A DNA stretch of 64,000 nt from Glaciozyma antarctica PI12 (taxonomy: Eukaryota > Basidiomycota > Microbotryomycetes > Kriegeriales > Camptobasidiaceae): the NCBI GenBank assembly GCA_002917775.1, contig KZ627157.1, positions 11,650 through 75,649 on the forward strand, given 5' to 3'. The notes beneath the pieces were generated by a model that made no database searches, was not told the origin of the DNA, and worked only from the letters and a program-made list of their open reading frames with translations. Position 1 is the first letter of the stretch. Every line of letters starts with the position of its first letter. Of this stretch, positions 9,901-21,007 are shown piece by piece. A program made the translations under genes and the position numbers.

Positions 9901-11942
9901 AGAAGGTAAGTAGACGTCGCGCTAGTCAGTTGCGAGAGGATAACGCACTTGAGGAGAGCCCAGAGCTCGTGGAGGTTGTTCTGAAGAGGCGTTCCGGTGA
10001 TGAGGAGCCTCGCACGCGAGTCGAAGACGCGGACGATCTGACTGAGCATAGAGTCGACGTTCTTGATGCGATGAGCCTCGTCGATAATGATGTACTCCCA
10101 TGCGAGCTTCTTGAGCGCGCCCTTCTCGCGAAGGCAGAGCTCGTACGAGGTGATCAGGACGTCGAACGACTGCGACAGGATCTTGCTCTGCACGACTTCG
10201 GCCTGCGCACGGTAACGCAATCGTCAGCTTTCATCGGGAAGGGAGAGAAAAGCGAGAGCGAGAACGTACGCGTTCCTCCTTTCCACCGCGAAGCATGACG
10301 ACGTCAAACCCAGGGACCCAGCGCTCGAACTCGCGAGCCCAGTTGTCCAGAGTACTCTTCGGAACGATGACGAGATGAGGGCCATGGACGCCACGGTGGA
10401 ACTTGAGGTAGCCGAGGAAAGAGATCGTCTGGAGAGTCTTGCCGAGTCCCTGAAACGCGCGATTCGTTAGCGACAACGTCGCGTGAGACAGTTGGAACGC
10501 AGAAATGCACCATCTCGTCGGCGAGAATACCGTTGATACCGTTGTAGTGGAGTCCGACCATCCAGTTGAGTCCCTGGACTTGGTAGTCCCTCATCTTGCC
10601 GCCCTTGACATCTGCGACGTGCGAGTCAGGACCGGCGTCGTCGACGAGCAACCGAAAGATAAACTCACAAGGCGGGGATTCGGTGAAGACAAAGGGTCCA
10701 TCGCCCTCAGCAGCAGCGTCGGCCTCCTTGGACTCGGCGAGAAGCTCATCGTCCTCCTCCTTCTCGGTCTTGCGTCCTCGCGAGGTCGTCGCCTTGCCCT
10801 TCCTACCGCAGTGCACGTATCAGCTCGGTTCTTCGGTCCTCAATAGCAGCGGAATGACTTACTTGGCCTTGCCCTTGCCGAGGGCCTTCTCCGACTCGGC
10901 GAGCATGGCGGCGAACTCGGGATCACGCTGCGCCTACGAATCCACAATGCGTTAGCTTTTCATGTCTCCCGAACGAGTGCGCGCGTACCTTGAGATCACA
11001 GAAGTGGCGGAACAGGTCCGTCTGCCCGAGCAGGTACGAGAACCGCTTGATCGAATCGGCCGACTTGAGCGTTGCCTGCTTGGCCCTCTTCGACGCAAAC
11101 TGTACCAGCCAGGCATTAGCTAACTTCTCGTAGCCGTGCAATCGTCACAGAGAAACGCACCTGGTCCTCCATCTCCTTCTTCGCCTCCTTCTTCTTGCTG
11201 ACCGCGACCTTCCTCTCCTTGGCAGCTCCCTCCCTCTTGAGCACACTCGGCGCCTTCCCCTTCATCTGAACGTCACCATCGTCGTCCTCTTCCTCCTCCT
11301 CCTCCTCCTCTTCCTCCTCCTCCTCCTCCTCCTCCTCGTCGGACTGGGTAGGCTGGCGCGAAGGGACGCGAGAGACTTCGTTGGAACCGGGGATGTAGTC
11401 GGAGAGCTTGTCGGCGTCGTCGGGGAGGGAGAGAAGAGGGTTGGGGGCTTTGCTGCTGGACTGCTAGACTGAAGGAGGAAGGAGTCAGTGCAAGCTCGCT
11501 TGAGGGCAGTTTGAGGGAGGGAGGCGCGACGCCTCCGCACCGAGCGTCCTCGTCGGGACAAGAGCACAACCGCACAAGCTCCCAGGTTCTTCGTCAAGAG
11601 CTAGCGCTTCTGTTGAGACGCCGTGTCGAGGGAGGCTTGCGTTGCCCGTCGATCCCCTCCTCGCGCGGGCTGTTTCGCGCCCGCCTGCCAGGCACCGCGC
11701 CGAACGACTCCGCCATGCCCCACTCAAGCGCGTATCACGGCGTACGAGGTGTCGCCCATTCTTGGCGAACGAGCAGCGGCCGGCCTGGGCGAGGCTCGTT
11801 GAAAGCAGGAACGCGTTGCGCCCTTTAACTAGTCACACTCCGCCAGGAACGCCTCAGCATGCCACGCCACTGGTTCCCCACTCCCCTACAGCCACGAAAA
11901 CTTGTTCAAGCCATCTCAAAAGGCACGGCGACTTACAGCCAT
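6921..11942 (-). CDS. ISWI-type chromatin-remodelling ATPase
   Basis: This is the catalytic subunit of an ISWI nucleosome-spacing complex. The first coding exon is only ATGGCT (11937-11942), followed by a 473-nt intron. Exon 2 (11161-11463) starts QSSSKAPNP and carries a long Glu/Asp run. Further exons are 10989-11099 ([14 protein letters not shown]), 10863-10933 and onward. SNF2 motifs appear in order: [15 protein letters not shown], Walker A with an intron between DEM and [27 protein letters not shown], then the helicase C half with [24 protein letters not shown] and DRAHRIGQ. HAND, SANT and SLIDE follow ([51 protein letters not shown]). It ends in a basic tail at TAG 6921. No frame break was noticed over more than 1000 residues. 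ISW1 and ISW2 are not distinguished. Confidence 0.95.
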
Positions 11943-12339
11943 GTTGATACCGCGTTCCTCTCGAGATGAGTGAGACGCGACGGGCGAGGTTGCGAGTTGC
12001 GGTGCTCGACCGAGGCTGCTGGGGTTCGGCGGAGGGGTTTGCGAGTACAGAGGGCGAGGGGGAAGGGTAGTGGTTCGCGTTGAGTGGCGGGGGGCGGAGA
12101 GGGGGGAGGAGGAAGAGAGACAGAGGAGAACTTCGCCCCCAAGTCATTCTCCTGGGCCTGAGTGGGCTTGAGCCTCAACCACCTGCTTCGAAAGCTCAGG
12201 ATCGCTACAGGAACTCGGTGGAAGGACTAGGAGACTCTGCGGAGCAAATAGGACGCGCGGGAACGACCACCCTCTGCTTCGGAACTACCACCACCCTCGC
12301 GTCGTAGCTCTCCGAGTGGGAGCTCGCCAGGCAGCGACG
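11943..12339. promoter_or_regulatory. Divergent intergenic region between ISWI and TEL2
   Basis: The start codons of ISWI (-) and TEL2 (+) are separated by 397 bp, so this must contain both promoters. It has alternating purine- and pyrimidine-rich tracts but no TATA box or operator that I can support. Confidence 0.5.
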
Positions 12340-15300
12340 ATGGACCAGCTCGGCTCACCACCCATCGCGACACTCCTCTCCACGCCCATATCTTCCCTTC
12401 CAGCCCTCCTCGCCCTCCTGACGCCGCCTCTCGCCGCCCTATTCCTCATCCCTGATCGACCTGACCTTGTCGCTCTCCACCCTTCCTCCTCACCTCCCAT
12501 CGACCCCCGCGTATTCCTCAAACGCCAGCTCGGACTCGTGCAGAAGGTCCTCGTCGAAAAGGTCTGGCCGGATTGGGAGCATGCGCTCGAAGAGGAGGAG
12601 GAGGCACTCGTGGACGTCGTTCTCCGTCGATGGTTCGTTCCCCCTACGGCTGGGACGCCTGAACAGCAACAATGGGCCGTCGAAATCGCCCAATCCGCCT
12701 ACGCGGTTCTTACGTCCCTCCTCTCTCGCCGAACGACTCCCTTCCACACATCCGTCCTCACCATCACCGTCCTCACCATCATCTGCGGACCTCTCGATGA
12801 ACTACAGCCTCGCACCGCTATATCTCACCCTATTCCCCATCACCAGCGCTCCCACGGATGCGCGCGACGAAGCGAAGGCCGTTGCAAGATGGGACTCGGC
12901 ACTCAAGGACGTCTTCGCAGTGCCGGCCAAGGTCGCCAACGCGTTCGGTGCTTTGTCTCTCATCCAAAGCATCCCAGCATCATTGACCGACTCGTGCGCC
13001 TCCCCTTACCACCTGCGCTATTGTGCGCTGACCTGATTCCCGCAGAAACTACACTGCGACCCTCATCACCTCCTACCTCGCCCTGCTCACGACTCTCGCC
13101 CTCTCCCCTCCCTCCTCCCTTGCCGCTCTTACCACCCCACTCCAGCTCCTCCCCATTCCTTCCCCCACCTTCTTCCCCGACCTGATACCCCTCCTCCTTC
13201 CGCCTGCCTTCCCCGCCTCCTCCGATGCCCTCCTCCATCGCAGAGCATTCGTTCAACTCTGGCGGTCGCTTCTCTCCGAGCTTGGCGGGCGCGAACAGCG
13301 GAGGATCGTTCGTGCGTTCTTGTTGGAGTTGGAACGGAAGGTGCACGAGGTGCAAGGAGGAAGCTGGTTGATCGGAGAGGTGGTGGGATCCGATGAGGAG
13401 AGTGCGATGGTGTTGCTCGATGTGGCGCTGGAGAAGGGCCGAAGTTGGGATCCGCGCGTTGCGAAGATGGTGGTGGGATGGGCGAAGGCGGCAGACTATA
13501 TCGCTGGAGACGACGCGCGGAGGACGGACTTGCTGCAGCGAACGCTGAAGGGCTGGGCCGAGCCCTCGGCGATCAAGAACGGAAGCGAGCAGATGCGCCT
13601 TTGTGAGTCGTCCTCCGCTCTCCTGCCTTTCGATTTGGCTAATCGAATCCGCAGATCTCACGACTCTCCTCCTTTCGACACTCTACGCCCTTCCGGTATG
13701 CCACCCTACCGCCATCGTCATCTCCCGCTCCTCCCCCTTCCTCGCCGCTGTCAGCGCGCACCTCTCCCTCCTCCGCCCAACGCCTCGCCTCCTCGGAATG
13801 CTCGTCGTTGAGCTCCTCTCGGTCCGAACGCTCGAGCCAGGAGGGGCAATTGAGCCCCTCAGCTTTGGGAGCGAGATCTGGGGCGGCGACGAGGAGGGGA
13901 AGGACGTCGTGCGTGCTTTGCGAGCTTCGCTGGAGACGAACGAGACCCCGACGGAGAACTGGCAAGAGGCTCTTCGCGAAGCGTGGCAGTTCGAGACGGT
14001 CCCGGCAAAGCAGGCAGCTCCTCGACGCCGCGCAGTCGCTACTCCTGTCCTTCCGCCCTCGCCACCTACCAAACGGCCTCTCATCTCGATTATCGACGAC
14101 CCGGACGACCTTGCGCCGTACCCGCTCCCTCCAGCACCTTCTGAATCCTACCTTTCGACCCTCGCATCCGACGACCCTTCGCTGTACGCGACAGCTCTCC
14201 CGTCGGGCGCAGCGACGGCGACGCGTCGACGAGGCAAGCTCAGGGCTCCGGTGTACATTCCCGAGCTCGTGGCGTATCTCAAGGGGAAGGAGCCCGAGGG
14301 TGGGAAGGATCAAGCGGACGAGGAAGCCGAGCGGGTGGAGATGGCTCTGAAGGAGGGCGAGGCGCTGGTGCGAAGGAAGCGAGGATGGGGAGGAGAGCTC
14401 GGTGAGTCGATGTTTTGCTGGACAAGAGGGAGAACGAGCTGACGAGTAATGCAGAGGAGAACTCGGTCGATTTGGCGTTCGCGTTGATGGGTTTGCACGA
14501 CCAGTTTGAGCTCGAGGGATTCGAACAAGCGAAGCAGCAGATCCTCACTGCGCTCGTCGCATCGTGCCCGACGAAAGTGGCTCCGTACGTCGCCGCTTCT
14601 CCTCTCGCCGCTCACGCTAACGCCTATCAACAGAGCTGTCATTGAACAATACTTTGTTCAGCAGTACTCGACCACTCAACGCTACACAATGCTCACTTCG
14701 CTCGCCCTCGCCGCACGCGAGCTCGCCCTCCTGCCGGCCCTCACTCTTCAAGCCCCCGCCGCCGACACCTTCCCCTCGAAACGACTCCCTCCAGCCCTCC
14801 ATCACCGACTCGTCGGCCCCGAGACTCCTTCTCCCTCCCTTCCGCCAGGCGCCCTCGAATCCCTCACGGCGTCCCTGACCTCGTCCGCCCTCTCCTCAAC
14901 CAAATCGGAAACCGAGGCATCCCTCCCCCTCGCCTCTCGCACGAAACTCCTCTCCGTCCGTCGATTCGCCTCAGCTCCGGCGCCGACCGAATCTGGAGGA
15001 TCGTACCCCTCTCTCGCCGCCTCGACGTTCGTCCTCCCCCTCATCAACCGATTCTGGCTTCACCTCCGCGACACGTCCACGTCTCGATCCTCGGACGTCT
15101 CCGCCCTCCTTTCCCCTCTCACCCTCTCCAAATTCCTTTCGACGCTGTCGATCCTGCTGCACGCGGCGAGGCACGCACCCGAGTTCCTTCACGTTCTCGT
15201 TCCGGAGACGATCGAGCTGGTCCTATCGCTACGTGGACCGGCAGGAGAAGGAGATCCGGTCGTGCTGGAGAGCGAGATGGAGATCTTGCTGGTCGTGATG

Positions 15301-15510
15301 GATGCAATGGTCGAGATGGACGGCGGGGACGCGTTGGTGCGAAGGGTGGAGCGAGGAGGGGAGATGTTGGGCGAGGTGAGGGAATGGGCAGAGGAGGTGT
15401 TTGTCGAGGAGGAGAGGGCTGGAGTTGGGAGAGCAGGGAGGTCAGCTGCAGGAGTTTTGTTGAGGGTCGAGGAGGTGGAGCGAAGGTGGAGAGGGAAGGT
15501 GGGATGGTAG
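12340..15510 (+). CDS. TEL2: Telomere length regulation protein Tel2
   Basis: Tel2 is a HEAT-repeat protein of the TTT (Tel2-Tti1-Tti2) complex that stabilises PIKK kinases such as TOR, ATM and ATR. It starts MDQLGSPPIATLL at 12340. The conserved Tel2 domain lies in exons 13655-14401 and 14455-14584: RAPVYIPELVAYLKG, ALKEGEALVRRKRGWGGEL, then DLAFALMGLHDQFELEGFEQ and QYFVQQYSTTQRYTML. The last exon runs 14634-15510 (TAG). Around 12785 the frame moves by one base, from TVLTIICGPL into MNYSLAPLYLTLFP. At the next junction (12947/13046) the phase is again off by one, in the compensating direction. The middle exon therefore reads well only in a frame its neighbours do not supply. This may be two assembly indels or an intron model I have missed. 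Confidence 0.88.
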
Positions 15511-15721
15511 GAATCAACGCGTTCCTGTTCGAGATTTCTCGGCCTGAACGCTCTCGTTCGCCTTCCCTTCTGTAAATCTGCTTTATCGAGTCCTCATCTT
15601 CAGCATTCGTTCAAGGCGCGCGACAATCAATATCAACAAAATCGAACAGTTGTACTTCGGGGAGCGACCGATTTTGGCATAGAATCGCGGGGCCCTCCCC
15701 TTCTCGTTCTCTCTCCTCTCA

Positions 15722-17168
15722 ATGGCTTCGCTCAACAACTTGAACCGCGCCCTTAAGAGTCTCCCTAACCTCACCCGCTCAGTATCCTCTTCCACTCCTC
15801 AGTCAGCAGTCCGCACAGCAGTCTCCGTACGCCTCAATCCTCTCCCTCCAGGACCCATCACCTGACGCTCGTTCGTACGCAGGCTCTCTTGCACGGCTCC
15901 CAGGACGCTCGTCAGGAAGGCGAGCAGCTCCTGCAGCAGCACAGCCGCATCGTCGGACGAGGGGTGAGTTCATTCGCTGGCTCCGGGAGGTGGGGAATGG
16001 CCGTAGGAGGACGGGATCGGATGCGGCGGAAGAGGGCTAGGAGCAGCCAGAGGAAGCTGCAGGGAGGACTCTAGCTGACCGCGCTCTTTCCACTCTTGCA
16101 GAAATACGTGCACGAGTTCCAGAGTAGGCCCGCCGTCGCCTGACCCTCTCCCGACAACCTTCTCACCTCGTCCTCCCCCGCGCAGAGCACCGCGTCGCCC
16201 CGCAACACGCCCAGCTCTACAAGCAGCTCATCGAAGGGTACTACAAGGGGATCGCCGAGTCGCCCGAGTTTGACTGCCGCCTGACGGGGAGCTGGGAGAT
16301 TGTCGTTGGAGAGGTGGACACCTTTGGTGAGTCGTGGAGGAGCGCAGGGGCGGGCGGAGGAAGTTAACAAGGGACCGCACAGTGCACATTTGGGAGTACG
16401 AGGGACTGCCAGGCTTTGAGGCCACCAAGGCTGCCGTTCGCGCGTCCAAGGTGCGTTCAGCTCGTCCTCTCCTCCCGTGTCAAGGCTGACGATACTCGCA
16501 GGGTCACCTCGAGTTCTTCAACCACGAGATCCTTCCTCTTATCCAGTCTCGTACCTCTCAGGTGAGTACTCGCTTCCTGCCCGCTCGGACCTCTCCCTAA
16601 CGCCGCCTCGTTTAGCTCAACCAGGAATTCGCGTTCTGGCAAGCCGCACCTCCCGCCGTCAAGGGCGGGATCTTTGAGCTTCGTTCCTACGCTCTCAAGC
16701 CGGGATCGCTTCTTGAGTGGGAGCACGAGTGGTACGTTCATTTCTCCTTCCACACTCGTCCTGCGTCCTTCGATCCTCCCCGCACTCCCTCCTCGCTCCT
16801 CGCTCCTCACCACTCCGCGCCCCCCGCTCCCTCTCCAGCGCCAAAGCTAACCCTGAATCACAGGCGCGTCGGACTCGAGGCACGACTCGCCTCTGGCCAC
16901 TCTCCCGTCGGCGCGTGGTTCAGCCAGCTCGGACGCCTGCACGAGGTGCACCACATGTGGCAGTACGATTCGCTCGAGCAGCGTCGGGCGACGAGGAAGA
17001 AGGCGTGGGAGATTGATACCTGGTCCGGAACCGTCTCCAAGGTGAGCTCGTTTGCCGTCGTTGTCGTGCGGGGAGGGAGCTGACGAATTCGCGACGCAGA
17101 CGGTCAAGCTGGCGATGCACATGGATTCGAGCATCCTCAAGCCTCTGTCGTTCAGTCCTTTGCGTTGA
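15722..17168 (+). CDS. NIPSNAP family protein
   Basis: NIPSNAP proteins are small dimeric alpha-beta-barrel proteins, usually mitochondrial; in animals they mark damaged mitochondria for mitophagy. Their fungal role is unclear. Nine exons were traced: 15722-15826, 15883-15963, 16102-16123, 16186-16326, 16383-16450, 16502-16561, 16616-16732, 16864-17041 and 17100-17168. The N terminus (MASLNNLNRALKSLPNLTRS) is basic and Ser-rich, fitting a mitochondrial presequence. Two NIPSNAP repeats follow: HVAPQ-type start with SWEIVVGEVDTFVHIWEYEG, then GGIFELRSYALKPGSLLEWE, VGAWFSQLGRLHEVHHMWQY and ILKPLSFSPLR at the end. All phases agree and no break was seen. It is about 270 residues, usual for the family. 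Confidence 0.9.
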
Positions 17169-17258
17169 GCACCGCGTGATCGTGGATAGGGCAGTACATG
17201 TAGTCAAGTAGTGCGGCAATCCAACACCAACACCGATGTAACAAGCTCGTAGCTAGGT

Positions 17259-17574
17259 TCAATCTGCGCGGTCGATCTCTGCCTGCGACATGCAGTTCCA
17301 GCCCGTGCGAGCTGGGAGCTTGAAGGAGTAGGGGAGCAGCGTCTGTGGGGCGAGGTCGAGAGCGGGAGAGAATTGTGCGAGCATCGCAGCGGCGTCGATG
17401 GCGGCAGTTCAGGTGCGCTGCTCCTCGCAGGCCACGTTTCGACGACTTCGCGAAGCTGAGGAGCAGTCAGAGAAGCCGTTCGCTTGAGCGGGAAGAGGGA
17501 GCAGGCTGAGTGGGCCGGCACTCGAGCGACATTCCTCGGAGCAGTTTGTTCGACGTCTCCTCAGACGCCAACAT
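17259..17574 (-). CDS. Possible small spliced gene, family unknown
   Basis: Between two convergent genes the minus strand shows a coding-like exon ending at TGA 17259. It reads AAIDAAAMLAQFSPALDL and LLPYSFKLPARTGWNC, with codons mostly C/G-ending like real genes here. Upstream sits LREVVETWPARSSAPEL after a good acceptor (CTGAC then CTCAG). Before that is a possible start, MLASEETSNKLLRGMS, from ATG 17574, ending at a GTGCC donor. The frame slips by one base near 17405, between APEL and AAIDA, and the first junction phase is not settled. The product would be about 85 residues and largely helical. I do not recognise it. It could also be part of the 3' UTR region of VTI1 or the NIPSNAP gene. 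Confidence 0.3.
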
Positions 17575-17686
17575 CTTCCTGTGCCGCGAGAAATGCCCTC
17601 CATAAAGATTAACATGTCTACAACATGGACGACGAGAAGAAACCTGTCCAAGGATAACCCAAAGTCGCTGCGAAACCGCTCCTCAC

Positions 17687-18866
17687 TCAGCGGAACTTGT
17701 TCCACAGAACGAGCAAACTGCCGAACGACGAGTCAGTGCTAGCCTTCCGCATCAACTGTGAATGAACGTACATCAACCCAACGAGAACGGTGATGATCCC
17801 GACCGTGATCACTCGTTGCTGGTACATCCTGATCGCTCATCGCATCAGCTCCGCACGCCGCACCTCGCACGCGCAGCTCACCTCCTGACCATCCCCTTGA
17901 GCGTCCCAGACGCCCTTCCAATGTTGCCCTCGGCTTCGCCCAGCATATCCCTCGTCTCCTCCATCCTGGCCCTCTGTCCCTGCAGCCTCCCCAGTACCGT
18001 CCCTCCAATCTCCTCCGATTCAAGTGCGAGACGTTGAGCGTTGTCGAGGCGGTTATCTGAGGTCTTGAGCGTCTGCGTGGTGGAGAGGAGTCGGGTACGT
18101 TGGGCTTGAGAGGGGGAGAAGGTGTCGTCGTCGTCGGCGTCGATGGTGTAAGCGGAGTGAGCGGGAAGGGAGAGGAGAGTGTCGCGGTCGGAGGTCGTGG
18201 GGATGGTTTTCTGAGGAGCAAGAGTGGTCAGCAGCGTACCAATGATGGCTGGATTAGTTGAGCAGGCCGCAAACAGCTTGCGATAGCCATGCACGAGCGG
18301 AGCAGTCAGGGAGCTCCCAACGCTGGCACAGTCCCGCACTCGAGAAAGGATCGGACAGATCCCACTAGCCACCGCCTGAATCCTTCCTCCTGCGCGCGCT
18401 TCCCCCAGCAGGCGTACTCCTCCCTCGACGTTCCTCGCCGCCGCCGACGCCAAGCACGTCGACTCACCACCTGGTTCTTCCACACCTTGACCTCGCCCTT
18501 ATACTTGCGCACGAGAATCATAAGCTTTGCCTTCCCCTTGGCCTCCATCTCCATCTGGTCGACCTGCAGCGCCCGTCGTCGTCAGCAACCATCGCATCAA
18601 CAGGGAGTGGGGGGTCTCGAGGGCCACGCACGATCTCGTCCGCCTCCTCGAGCTCCATCGTTATCCGCCTCAGGGTCGCCTTCTTCTGTTCTGCGCGGCA
18701 GGAGAAGGAGTCAGCGTCGAAGAGGCCGACGGGAGGGAGACCAAGTGCGCGCACCCCCTTTCTGCTCGCGGCAGTCCTTGTCGAACCGACTCTGCACACT
18801 CGCCTTGATCTGAGACCACTCAGATTCGTACGCCAGAAACGCTTCGGAGGCTTGAGAGGCAGCCAT
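17687..18866 (-). CDS. VTI1: v-SNARE Vti1
   Basis: This Qb-SNARE acts in fusion at the Golgi, endosome and vacuole. It starts MAASQASEAFLAYESEW at 18866 and continues with the N-terminal Habc-type helices (KKATLRRITMELEEADEI; VDQMEMEAKGKAKLMILVR; YKGEVKVWKNQV). An acidic linker (IDADDDDTFSPSQ) comes next. The SNARE helix runs through LALESEEIGGTVLGRLQGQR, MEETRDMLGEAEGNIGRAS and LKGMVRR. The C-terminal membrane anchor (RVITVGIITVLVGLI, then LLVLWNKFR) is encoded by two small exons and stops at TGA 17687. The intron before KTIPTTSDRD is about 265 nt, long for this genome. Confidence 0.9.
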
Positions 18867-19088
18867 CGTTCAGGTCGACGGGTGAGGGAGGAAGTGGGAA
18901 GAGCCAAGGAGCGCGTGAGCTTTCGACGGCCGACTTCGATCCACGTCCGCCTTCGCAACGGCAGTTCAACAACCGAGTCTCTTCAGAAGAAGCTGAGAAG
19001 CAGGGAGACACTCTCTGGAAGCCAGTACAGAAGCTCTCGTCGCACCGAATTGTGATCTCGTCGACATCTTTTGCAGCTCCACCTTCGT

Positions 19089-20513
19089 CTACCTCCCCTT
19101 GAGGTTCTTCTCCGTTCCCCTCGGCCTCTCGCGCACGACAAACTTGTTGCCCGTCTTGCTCTTGGGGCTCCTCGTCCGTGCTCCCTTGGAGTGGTTGCCC
19201 CAGGGATCGACGGGATCGCGGTTACCCTTCGACTTACCACGTCCACCTGTTTAGGAGTGCGAGCGTCAGTTCTGCGCGCACAGAGAGGAATCGAGAAAGA
19301 AAGAGCGCACCTCCATGAGGATGGTCCGTCCTGCAAGGAAAGGGCACGTCAGCGGCGTCCGACGAGAGGTTTAGAACGAAAGGGAGACGCACGCATTCAT
19401 GGCGACTCCACGACTCTGCGGCCTGAATCCGAGCCACCTCATCCTTCCCGCCTTTCCAAGGTTACGGTGCTGGTGATCGGCGTTGCTGACGGTCCCGACG
19501 CTCGCCATGCACTCCAATCCAATGTACCGCACCTCGCCGCTGTTGAGCTTGACCTGCGCGTGCTTTCCGTTCGGACTACTCGCGCTGATGATACGCGCGC
19601 TGGACCCCGCCGAGCGCGCGAGGATCGCAGGACCGGTAGGGGAGAGGGTGATGGCATGGATGAGGGTTCCAGGAGGGATGAGGCGGAGGGGTAGGCAGTT
19701 CCCGGGGCGAATCGCGATGGAACGGAGGACTCCGAGGTCGATCTGCGACGAGGAGAGCTTGGTGCTCATAGTCGCGGGGGAGGGGGAGGTCGTGGGAGGA
19801 AGGACGGTTTGCGGCGTGGAGGGGTCGGAGTAGGTCGAGGCGAAGGCGCTGAGGGGGGTTTCGGCGCCCGCCTCGGAGATGATGGGTGCGGGGGTTGAGG
19901 GAGCCACGTCGAGAGAGGCGGTGGCGAAAGAAGCGGGGATTCCGGCGCGGAACGACTGGACGGTGTCGCCCTCGCGAAGCGTTCCAGGCGCGAGGATGTA
20001 GCTCAGGTCTCCCGACTCCTTGTGCTTGATCAACGCGATGTGCGCGCTCCGCCCCGGGTCATACTCGATCCGAACAACCTCCTGCTCTCCAGGCTCGTTG
20101 CGCACAAAGTCGACGAGTCGAATACGACGCTTGTGTCCTCCTCCGCGAGCGCGAACGGTGATCTTGCCCGAGTCGTTACGTCCTCCAGTTGAGCGCTTTG
20201 CGATCGTGAGCGCGCGAAGAGGATCTCCCTTGTGCAGGTGCTCGGAGATCGGCTGGCGAAGTTGACGGAGGGAGGGAGTGACGGGGAGGAAGGTCTTGAA
20301 GTGCGAGGTGCCCGACTTGGTCGCAAAGGTGAGGATTCGGCGGGGCTTCTCGGTCGATCCGGGCGGAGGCGCTGCTGCTGCTGCGGCGGCGGCAGACCGG
20401 GCGGAGGGCTTAGAGGGCTTGGAGACGACAGAGGAGGTGGAGAAGGAGTGGGATTGGGAGGGGATGGAGAGGCGGAGAGGGAAGTGGGCGCGGGCGCGCA
20501 GGAATTGGGACAT
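19089..20513 (-). CDS. RML2: Mitochondrial large ribosomal subunit protein uL2m
   Basis: This is the mitochondrial homologue of bacterial L2, which sits near the peptidyl-transferase centre. It starts MSQFLRARAHFPLRLS, a basic S-rich presequence followed by an Ala run. The first exon is long and carries KSTGGRNDSGKITVRARGGG, HKRRIRLVDFVRNEPGEQ and IEYDPGRSAHIALIKH. A species-specific linker rich in S, T and P separates this from the second domain (LRLIPPGTLIHAI, GKAGRMRWLGFRPQSRGVAM). A short exon gives ATDHPHGG, the L2 signature, and the last exon GRGKSKGNRDPVDPWGNHSK, ending at TAG 19089. Phases fit. Confidence 0.95.
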
Positions 20514-21007
20514 GGTCTGCAGGAGAGCTGTCGTTAGTCCTAGTCTCTAGTTTGCGCAGACTGTGCGAGAGGGCGAGGGCAGATCGGAACTCTGCGGGGA
20601 GAGGAGGAAGAGCGCCTTCTCCCCTGCTCGGCCACGAGCAACGGCTCAGCACGGCGCGCGTCCAGCCTCCCAGTGCTTTCCGAGTCCTCCTAAGCACCCA
20701 ACGCACACCGCCAAAGACTCACTGTCTGTCCCAGAGTCCACACTGTTGCTCGCTTGACGCTCGAGCTTTTCGGGTCGAACCTTTGCGGTGTCGGCAGAGT
20801 CGAGTTGGTGTGCCCAGCTACTCGCGTACCTTGTGCCGTATGTAAAGAGAGAGCGTCCTTTGGACTGCTGGCAGTGGTGCGAGGTGACTGTTGGGAGGAG
20901 GGCAAAAGAGAGGCCGCGAAGTCGTCGTGCCCAAGTCACCTCCCCGCCCAGGGTCTGGGTCGAAAGCTTCTCTCCTCCGTTCCTCTCCTCCTCTCCGAGC
21001 AGCAAGC
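20514..21007. promoter_or_regulatory. Divergent intergenic region between uL2m and the Ies4-like gene
   Basis: These 494 bp separate two start codons that point away from each other. No gene or clear regulatory motif is seen. Confidence 0.45.

Noticed and set aside
11283-11337. Trinucleotide repeat as a stand-alone microsatellite
   Set aside because: It encodes the Glu run of ISWI in frame, so it belongs to that gene.
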